Origin: an uncultured Rikenella sp.
Lineage (GTDB): Bacteria; Bacteroidota; Bacteroidia; Bacteroidales; Rikenellaceae
Assembly (NCBI GenBank): GCA_947627885.1
Contig: CANQXP010000015.1
Coordinates: forward strand, 1 to 38,745
Length of the DNA: 38,745 nucleotides
Direction of reading: 5' to 3'
The position numbers and the translations under genes were made by a program. The notes beneath the pieces are model-generated. The model did no database searches. It saw nothing but the letters and a program-made list of their open reading frames with translations, and was not told where the DNA came from. Positions 33,473 through 38,745 of this stretch are shown one piece after another. The number at the start of each line of letters is the position of its first letter. The stretch's first letter is position 1.

Positions 33473-33572
33473 GGTTTTTATATTCTGCTTCTGTTGTTGG
33501 ATCAGTTCGGAGAGCGAAGGTACCTCTTTTTTGTCTTTTTTGGCGATGGTGGCGATAAGTCCCATGGTCGGT

Positions 33573-33986
33573 CTATTGCTTTTTGTCTTTCAACAGGTCG
33601 CGTATCTCGGTCAGGAGCTGCTCTTCTTTGGTCGGCTCTGCGGGTTTTGCGGCTTCGGCGGCGGTCTCGGCTTTGCTCTTGAGGGCGTTCATGAATTTCA
33701 CGAGGGCGAAGATGGAGAAAGCGATGATGATAAAGTCGATAATGGTCTGGAGGAATTTCCCGTACGCGATCACGACGGCGGGGGTGTCGCCGCTGGCGTG
33801 CTTGATGGTGAAGGCCAGGTTGGAGAAGTCCACGCCGCCTAACAACACGCCGATCGGGGGCATAATGACGTCGCTGACGAGCGAACTCACGATCTTCCCG
33901 AAGGCGGCGCCGATGATGATACCGACGGCCATGTCCACTACGTTGCCGCGCATGGCGAATTTCTTAAACTCGGATAACCATTTCAT
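33573..33986 (-). CDS. mscL: Large-conductance mechanosensitive channel
   Basis: Pressure-release channel of the inner membrane, homopentameric. 137 residues: N-terminal [20 protein letters not shown] (first helix, highly conserved), [18 protein letters not shown], second helix around [15 protein letters not shown], and a charged C-terminal bundle ([19 protein letters not shown]). Repeat R7 is directly upstream. rmlB or its extension begins 100 or 7 bp downstream. Confidence 0.96.
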   Translation of the reverse strand: MKWLSEFKKFAMRGNVVDMAVGIIIGAAFGKIVSSLVSDVIMPPIGVLLGGVDFSNLAFTIKHASGDTPAVVIAYGKFLQTIIDFIIIAFSIFALVKFMNALKSKAETAAEAAKPAEPTKEEQLLTEIRDLLKDKKQ

Positions 33987-34002
33987 AATGCATATTTTTT
34001 AA

Positions 34003-34295
34003 TTGTTCGTTTTAGTATCTACCCGCACCGCACTGTCGCTTTCTTGAAAGAAAGCTCCGCAAAGAACTTCCGAGGATGCTTGCGCATCCTAAATCTATCA
34101 CAGCCTTAACTTTTGGGGTGCGGCGAACGGCGGCCTTGAGTCGTTACTAAATTAAGGCCGCCGCTCCCGCGCCCCAAAGATGAGGACTTCGGCAGACTAA
34201 GGGTTGGGTAGTTACAGCCCGGAAGCCCAACGGGCCCGCTTTTTTCAAAAAGCGGCAGTCCCATACCGTGGGTAGAGATAAAACGAACGGTTAAA
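34003..34295. repeat. Palindromic intergenic repeat, copy R7
   Basis: About 293 bp between a lipoprotein gene and mscL. Ends: TTGTTCGTTTTAGTATC on the left and AGATAAAACGAACGGTTAA on the right. The left hairpin is GCTTTCTTGAAAGAAAGC and the right one is GCTTTTTTCAAAAAGC-like. The centre (about 34111-34178) is of a second type: CTTTGGGG-style arms with GGCGGCCTT pairing to AAGGCCGCC. The left flank has GGATGCTTGCGCATCC and AAATCTATCACAGCC as in R1; the right flank has GACTTCGGCAGACTAAGG and then an extra GTTGGGTAG/CCCAAC stem. Confidence 0.85.
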
Positions 34296-34302
34296 CAACA
34301 GT

Positions 34303-34878
34303 TTATTGGACATGCCACGAGCCGCGAGAGCGGACGAACGTGCGTTTATCCTTGTAGGAACGTCCCTCCCGGAAACCCTTATAGGCCCCGAACGGCGTGA
34401 TGTCGCGTTCCTCGAACGAATACGAGCACTCGATCACATTCCCCTCCGACACCGTCCGGAACTCCTCGATCTTCACCGGCACCATGCGGCACACCTGCAC
34501 ATACGCCTCCCTGGCCGTCGAACGGCGATTGTCCGACATCGCCCGACCCTTCGGCGTCAGCTGCACGTCGATCACCGTCCGCCACGTATTGCGGTCAGCG
34601 CTCTTCACCTCGACCAGCCCAGCATCAATAAGCGCGCCATAATGCTTGCGGATATACTGCTGGCTGTTTTTGTGGTTATCCCCCGTCAGCACCATCTCTC
34701 CGATGCGCATCGGCGCATAGTAAGGCATCTGGAACTCATCCTGCGCCACGAGCTGCTTGAGCGCATCCTCCGGCGTCAGCTCCCTGGAACAGGAAACAAA
34801 CCATACCATACACAAAACAAGCCCCGACCATAGCGCCGCAGCCCGACCCATTTTACGAAACCCGTAACGTCCAGCCAT
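34303..34878 (-). CDS. Lipoprotein of unknown function
   Basis: 191 residues with a lipoprotein signal sequence ending VSCS (lipobox; about residue C30), or a shorter form starting at the second Met (MGRAAALWSG). The rest is soluble, with LTPEDALKQLVAQDEF and repeated charged segments; VQLTPKGRAM recalls winged-helix C-termini only weakly. I recognise no family. Lies downstream of the DUF4435 gene (80 bp gap) and may share its transcript. Confidence 0.75.
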   Translation of the reverse strand: MAGRYGFRKMGRAAALWSGLVLCMVWFVSCSRELTPEDALKQLVAQDEFQMPYYAPMRIGEMVLTGDNHKNSQQYIRKHYGALIDAGLVEVKSADRNTWRTVIDVQLTPKGRAMSDNRRSTAREAYVQVCRMVPVKIEEFRTVSEGNVIECSYSFEERDITPFGAYKGFREGRSYKDKRTFVRSRGSWHVQ

Positions 34879-34958
34879 TTACTTCCCCAGTTTTTCGTTA
34901 ATCCCTGCTGCAGACCGGCAGCATTCGTTCACAAGATAGCCATTTTTAATGAAAATCG

Positions 34959-35939
34959 TCAATTTTCCAGTATCCGCACGATATCCTCCCTCAGCTTGGC
35001 GAACAGCGGGCAGGAGCGGAATCCGGTGTTGGCCTTGAGCAGCTCGTCCACATCGGAAAGGGCGTTGTTGTAAGAGCTCAATTCGTTGTTGAGCGGCAAT
35101 CCCTGACGCGAGCTGCCCAATATCTGCCCGACGGCCATTTTGCGCAAGGCGTTGCAAACGGTGCCGACCAACGTAGAGACCACGTTGTCCAGCAGGGCGT
35201 GCCCCTGCATATAGAGGTGGGTATCTTCGGGCACCACGCCGCGTTCCTTGAGGTAGGCCTCGAATTTTTCGACCTCCGGCAGCCATTTCTGGTGTTTTGA
35301 ATGCAGGTATTTCAGCCGCTTGGAGACTTGCCTGCCTAACCATTCCAAGGTATCCTCGCCGTTGTCCTCTATGTTGATAAAGTTGATTTTCACGGTATTG
35401 CGGAAATCGGCCAGCGTGAAGATCGTGGGCCTGTCGACGCGGGCGGCATAGGCGTACCAGAGAAATACGGGGTAGATGATCCGGGAATATTGGGCCATGA
35501 ACTCCTCGAAATCGAAGATGTGGGTGTCCCGCTTGGTCGCACGCACGCATACCGAATGCAAGGAGGGGGGATAGCAGAGGTAATTCTCGATCGCGTAGGT
35601 ATAGGTCTGGAGCAGGTAGGGGGTATGGTTCACCACTCTGGACTGCGATGACAGTTCGCCGAACAGATAGTCGAAGTCGGAATCGACGCAGAGTATCAGG
35701 TTTTTACCTGCCTGCGGGGCGAATTGCAGGACGACTTTCTTCCCTTTGGCGAGGTCGCTGCGGGCGGGGGTGGAAATTTCGAACCGCCTTTCGGAAGTTT
35801 CGAATTCATCGAATATGGATCGCCAAAAGGGTATGTCGTCGTACCCTTCGACGTAAACCATCACCCGGTTCCGCTTATGCAATGCGGACGTGGCTTCGAA
35901 ATATTCGGATGTTATATTCTGTACTAACCGTCTCCCCAT
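34959..35939 (-). CDS. DUF4435 protein with TOPRIM-like nuclease fold
   Basis: 326 residues. The N-terminal part has the TOPRIM signature: VYVEGYDDIPFW with E31, and LILCVDSDFDYL with D86 and D88 after a predicted beta strand. DUF4435 proteins are OLD/primase-like; one member, AriB, is the toxic nuclease of the PARIS anti-phage system, where it partners an AAA ATPase (AriA). No AAA ATPase lies next to this gene, so it is a standalone member and the PARIS role is not implied. C-terminal half is helical and unrecognised. Its ATG lies 2 bp from a parS-like site. Confidence 0.8.
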   Translation of the reverse strand: MGRRLVQNITSEYFEATSALHKRNRVMVYVEGYDDIPFWRSIFDEFETSERRFEISTPARSDLAKGKKVVLQFAPQAGKNLILCVDSDFDYLFGELSSQSRVVNHTPYLLQTYTYAIENYLCYPPSLHSVCVRATKRDTHIFDFEEFMAQYSRIIYPVFLWYAYAARVDRPTIFTLADFRNTVKINFINIEDNGEDTLEWLGRQVSKRLKYLHSKHQKWLPEVEKFEAYLKERGVVPEDTHLYMQGHALLDNVVSTLVGTVCNALRKMAVGQILGSSRQGLPLNNELSSYNNALSDVDELLKANTGFRSCPLFAKLREDIVRILEN

Positions 35940-35941
35940 AT

Positions 35942-35957
35942 TGTTCCACGTGAAACT
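35942..35957. other. parS-like ParB-binding site 1
   Basis: TGTTCCACGTGAAACT matches the parS consensus TGTTnCACGTGnAACA at 13 of 14 defined positions; the last base differs. It lies 2 bp upstream of the DUF4435 start codon, and 5 bp from repeat R8. Confidence 0.7.
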
Positions 35958-35962
35958 ACTAT

Positions 35963-36257
35963 TTAACCGTTCGTTTTATTACTACCCGCATGGAACCGTC
36001 CCTTTCTTGAAAGAAAGGGACCCAAAGAACTTTTGAGCCAGCTACGCTATTCCTCAGTCTGCCGAAGTCCTCTTCTTTGGGGCGCGGGAGCGGCGGCCTT
36101 GATTTAGCAACGGTTTTTGGCCGCCGTTCCCCGCGCCCCAAAAACTAAGGCTGTGATAGATTTAGGATGCGCCAGCATCCTCGAAAGTTTTTCTGGTTCT
36201 CTTTGTTCACAAAGAGAACAGTACCCTCCGAGGGATAGGTACAAAAACGAACGATTT
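35963..36257. repeat. Palindromic intergenic repeat, copy R8
   Basis: About 295 bp between the acyltransferase gene and DUF4435. Ends: TTAACCGTTCGTTTTATTAC on the left and AAAACGAACGATTTA on the right. Left hairpin CCCTTTCTTGAAAGAAAGGG; right hairpin GTTCTCTTTGT/ACAAAGAGAAC, the same as the left one of R1. The centre (about 36076-36142) is the second type, with GGCGGCC/GGCCGCC arms. Flank order is reversed relative to R7 (CTCAGTCTGCCGAAG on the left, GATTTAGGATGC/GCATCC on the right). The stop codon of the downstream gene falls in the right end. Confidence 0.88.
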
Positions 36258-38106
36258 ATAATTTAGTATTACCGACGGCGCGGAAGCGTTCGTAGACATC
36301 TTCGCCCGCGAACTCCCGCGCCACCATGTCGATTTTATCCTTCGGCACATCGCAGAGGTCCAGAATCAGCATCGCATCCAGCGTATCGTTGAACAGCGGA
36401 TCGATATTGAACCCCATCACACGCCCCCCCAATTGCAGATACTTCTTCATCAGCACCGGCATCCCCTGGCCCGACGGCTCCACATCCCGGATCAGCTTAT
36501 CGATCTCCTCCGCCGAAACGATCCCCCGGATCAGCGCCGCGTCCACCGCCGGACGCCCCAAAGCCCCCACCCCGTTGCGCGCCACCACATACTTCGCCAG
36601 CTCCGTATTCCAATGGTTCGCGTTGATAAAGTCAATCAGCAGCCACTTGGCCGCCATCGCATAGCCCCCCGACATGCTCACCGGCCCTATCAGGTAGCGA
36701 TACGAAGGATTGCGCAGCAACACATGCAATATTCCCCGCCAAAGCAACAGCAGAGTCTGCGAACGCCGCTGATACTCAGGCACCACGAACGAACGCCCCA
36801 GCTCGATCGACTGCCGGAGCACATCGTTCAGGTGGCGCGAGAACTCGAACAAAGTATAGGTATAGAACCCCTCGAAACCCCGGTTATCCAGCAGCACGTC
36901 CCCGAATCCGACCCGGTAAGCCCCCGCGATAGCCTGTTTTTCAGCATCCCAGATAAAAAGATGCTCATACAGGTCATCGTACTCGTCGCTGTCCATCTCC
37001 AACGACGTTCCCTCGCCCACAGCCCGGAACGTCACCTCCCGGAGCCGCGCTATCTCCCGCATCGTCAGCGGAATATCCGAAGTGGGAGCACAAAACAGGC
37101 ACATATCCCCCACACGGGTCAGCATCCGTTCGGCAGCGATGGAATCCAGCTCACGGCCCAGCAAGACCGGATCGACCGCCTCCACCACATCGCTGGCGGG
37201 AATTTTTTCGGCCGTTTTTTTGCGTTTCCTGCGAAGTCCGAGCCTCACGAGCGCCGCCCGCCGCCTCTCTTCCGCCTCGTCCGGCGAAGCCACCGTATCG
37301 GTCAGCACGGAACGCAGGCAATAAACGTTCGCCCGCAGGAAGTCGGAAACAGCGTCGACCGACCCGATATCTTTCAGCAGCTTGACCGACACCGCCGACC
37401 CAAAAGCCACCGAAACGGCCTGCCCCTTTTTATTGGTAAGCTCCAACGGCAAACGCACCGTCCTGAGCATCGGGTGGATTTTCCCCAAAAGGTGGAAAAT
37501 CGTGCTATTGCGTCCGTCGATATAAGCCGGCACCACCGGAACGGCGGCTTGCAGGATCAATTTCACAACCGATTTGGACCACGGCTTATCCTCTATTTTC
37601 GAAAAACGTTTTTGATAGGTCGAAACCTCCCCCGCCGGAAAGATAACCAACGGTTTTCCCTCCTTCAGATGCCCGACCGCACGACGCACGCCGGGGATAT
37701 TCCGGCCGTTTTTAGCGTCGAATGGATCCACCGGGAGGAAAAAATCGTTCAGCGTGTCGATCTTGGTCAGCAGGAAATTACCCAGGAATTTGACATCGGG
37801 CCTGATCCGCGCCACCAGCACCATCAGGATCAAACCGTCCAGGGCGCCGTGCGGATGGTTGGCCACCAGTACGAAAGGCCCTTTCTTCGGGATGAAACCG
37901 AGCCGGCCCGCATCGCTCTCCACCACGATCCCCAGCTGGTCCAGAATCGCCTGGGCAAAATCAACTCCCTGTTTATCAGATGCTTCCGCATAAAGGTGAT
38001 TGATCTTATTGATTCCAAGCATGGATTGCGCCAGCTTGACGATCGCTTTGTTCAGCACCGTGGTGTACGGTATGCCGAGGTCGGAATTATCCACTAATTT
38101 CTTCAT
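36256..38106 (-). CDS. Two-domain acyltransferase for aminolipid synthesis (OlsF/GlsF-like)
   Basis: 616 residues in two parts. N-terminal (about 1-290): lysophospholipid-type O-acyltransferase with NHPHGALDG (H84, D90) and FPAGEVS. C-terminal (about 320-610): a GNAT-like N-acyltransferase of the hemolysin/ornithine-acyltransferase type, with MCLFCAPTSDIPLTMREIA and VPEYQRRSQTLLLLWRGI. Fusions of these two activities make acyl-acyloxy amino acid lipids (ornithine lipid by OlsF; glycine lipids by related Gls enzymes in Bacteroidetes). I therefore infer a glycine or ornithine lipid enzyme; the amino acid cannot be read from sequence. Lies between two parS-like sites. Confidence 0.85.
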   Translation of the reverse strand: MKKLVDNSDLGIPYTTVLNKAIVKLAQSMLGINKINHLYAEASDKQGVDFAQAILDQLGIVVESDAGRLGFIPKKGPFVLVANHPHGALDGLILMVLVARIRPDVKFLGNFLLTKIDTLNDFFLPVDPFDAKNGRNIPGVRRAVGHLKEGKPLVIFPAGEVSTYQKRFSKIEDKPWSKSVVKLILQAAVPVVPAYIDGRNSTIFHLLGKIHPMLRTVRLPLELTNKKGQAVSVAFGSAVSVKLLKDIGSVDAVSDFLRANVYCLRSVLTDTVASPDEAEERRRAALVRLGLRRKRKKTAEKIPASDVVEAVDPVLLGRELDSIAAERMLTRVGDMCLFCAPTSDIPLTMREIARLREVTFRAVGEGTSLEMDSDEYDDLYEHLFIWDAEKQAIAGAYRVGFGDVLLDNRGFEGFYTYTLFEFSRHLNDVLRQSIELGRSFVVPEYQRRSQTLLLLWRGILHVLLRNPSYRYLIGPVSMSGGYAMAAKWLLIDFINANHWNTELAKYVVARNGVGALGRPAVDAALIRGIVSAEEIDKLIRDVEPSGQGMPVLMKKYLQLGGRVMGFNIDPLFNDTLDAMLILDLCDVPKDKIDMVAREFAGEDVYERFRAVGNTKL

Positions 38107-38188
38107 ATCCCACAGGATTTACAGCCTGTCCGAAGACAAGCCCTATATCAAATATACCGATTCCGTTCCACTCCGCCAAATCGCCTGA

Positions 38189-38204
38189 TGTTCCACGTGG
38201 AACA
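38189..38204. other. parS-like ParB-binding site 2
   Basis: TGTTCCACGTGGAACA matches TGTTnCACGTGnAACA at every defined position and is a perfect palindrome. It lies 15 bp downstream of the mnmG stop codon (minus strand), in the gap before the acyltransferase gene, and the palindrome extends by one base pair on each side. Confidence 0.88.
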
Positions 38205-38219
38205 TCGCCGATTCCGGAA

Positions 38220-38745
38220 TTATCTTCCGAAATAGACCAGCAGGACGTTTATATCCGCCGGCGATACGCCCGGTATCCGCGATGCCTGCGCAATGGTCAG
38301 CGGCCGGATGCGGGTCAGCTTTTGCCGCGCCTCAATCGACAGCGAACCCAACGCCTCGAAATCGAACCCCATAGGGATCCGGATGCCTTCCAGCCGTTTC
38401 ATTTTCTCAGCCACCATCCGCTCCCGCTCGATATACCCAGCATATTTCACCCCGATCTCCACGGCCATCACGTCCTCTTTCACAGCGCCTATTTCTTCCA
38501 TATACCGCGACAAATCCGGCAGCGCATCCGCCATTCCTTCGAGCGATACACCGGTTCGCAATAACAAATCCGAAGCTTTCCGGCGCTGCACGATAGGCGA
38601 TTCACCGACAGAAGACAAGTACCCATTGATCTCGTCCGGCGCCACAGTCATCTCCTGCAAGAAAGCCGATAACTCACCGATCCGCCGCTCCGAATCACCA
38701 TAAGCCCCCCACCTTTCATCCGACACCCAGCCGATCCGCCTCCCC
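38220..38745 (-). CDS. mnmG: MnmG, tRNA uridine-5-carboxymethylaminomethyl modification enzyme (3' part)
   Basis: C-terminal 175 or so residues of about 620; the gene runs off the window end. MnmG, with MnmE, modifies the wobble uridine (U34) of several tRNAs. The visible part is the helical C-terminal domain that binds MnmE and tRNA: GVKYAGYIERERMVAEKMKR is the family hallmark, followed by GIRIPMGFDFEALGSLSIEA and QASRIPGVSPADINVLLVYF. The FAD-binding part lies beyond 38745. In many bacteria gidA/mnmG is near oriC and the par locus, which agrees with the adjacent parS site. Confidence 0.95.
   Translation of the reverse strand, partial: GRRIGWVSDERWGAYGDSERRIGELSAFLQEMTVAPDEINGYLSSVGESPIVQRRKASDLLLRTGVSLEGMADALPDLSRYMEEIGAVKEDVMAVEIGVKYAGYIERERMVAEKMKRLEGIRIPMGFDFEALGSLSIEARQKLTRIRPLTIAQASRIPGVSPADINVLLVYFGR

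Noticed and set aside
1-38745. CRISPR arrays, rRNA genes, prophage or insertion sequences
   Set aside because: I saw no regular short direct repeats with spacers, no rRNA sequence and no transposase or integrase. The repeated elements described are long, palindromic and dispersed.

Overview
This window looks like chromosome of a high-GC member of the Bacteroidales, most likely Alistipes or another Rikenellaceae. That placement is an inference from three things: many -7 boxes fit the Bacteroidetes form TAnnTTTG, the protein repertoire is Bacteroidales-like (FISUMP-type surface protein domains, a GT3 synthase fused to a glucan phosphorylase, a fused two-domain aminolipid acyltransferase), and the genes are GC-rich. 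Most of the content is housekeeping. I see no prophage, transposase or CRISPR array.

Layout. 1-2845 (minus): the 5' part of a class A penicillin-binding protein and a ubiD decarboxylase gene broken by a frameshift. 2912-5524 (plus): cysS and ilvE. 5603-8956 (minus): a probable operon of a thioredoxin-fold lipoprotein, lpxH and proB, plus a small DUF486 membrane protein. 9325-12592 (plus): hemW, tRNA-Arg(CCG), a lysO exporter and cvpA. 12475-21379 (minus): metG (overlapping the cvpA tail), the synthase/phosphorylase fusion, yraN, pepE and lgt. 21525-24932: two related promoterless 3'-end cassettes of a FISUMP-type surface protein in opposite orientations, flanking a periplasmic thioredoxin and a ClC channel with CBS domains. 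24934-26577: an orphan histidine kinase and ribE. 26875-33472: nucleotide-sugar genes (ugd, fcl, rmlD, a Gfo/Idh/MocA oxidoreductase, rmlB) and a lipoprotein. 33573-38745: mscL, a lipoprotein, a DUF4435 TOPRIM-like protein, a two-domain aminolipid acyltransferase and the 3' end of mnmG. Two parS-like palindromes near mnmG suggest this end lies close to the replication origin.

Three observations stand out. First, seven intergenic elements of about 275-330 bp, plus one 50-bp miniature, recur at gene borders. They have shared inverted ends (core CGTTCGTTTA), terminal hairpins, a long central hairpin whose two arms change together between copies, and exchangeable flanking modules. They look like a mobile or structured palindromic repeat family that I cannot match to a named one. 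Second, the two FISUMP cassettes have conserved borders and divergent interiors and lack starts and promoters, as expected of silent donor cassettes for surface-protein variation. Third, the ubiD frameshift sits on a perfect 16-bp inverted repeat that reads as a template-switch mutation.

The genes serve envelope building (PBP1A, LpxH, Lgt, aminolipid acyltransferase, nucleotide sugars), translation (CysS, MetG, tRNA-Arg, MnmG), glycogen turnover, and amino-acid and cofactor metabolism.
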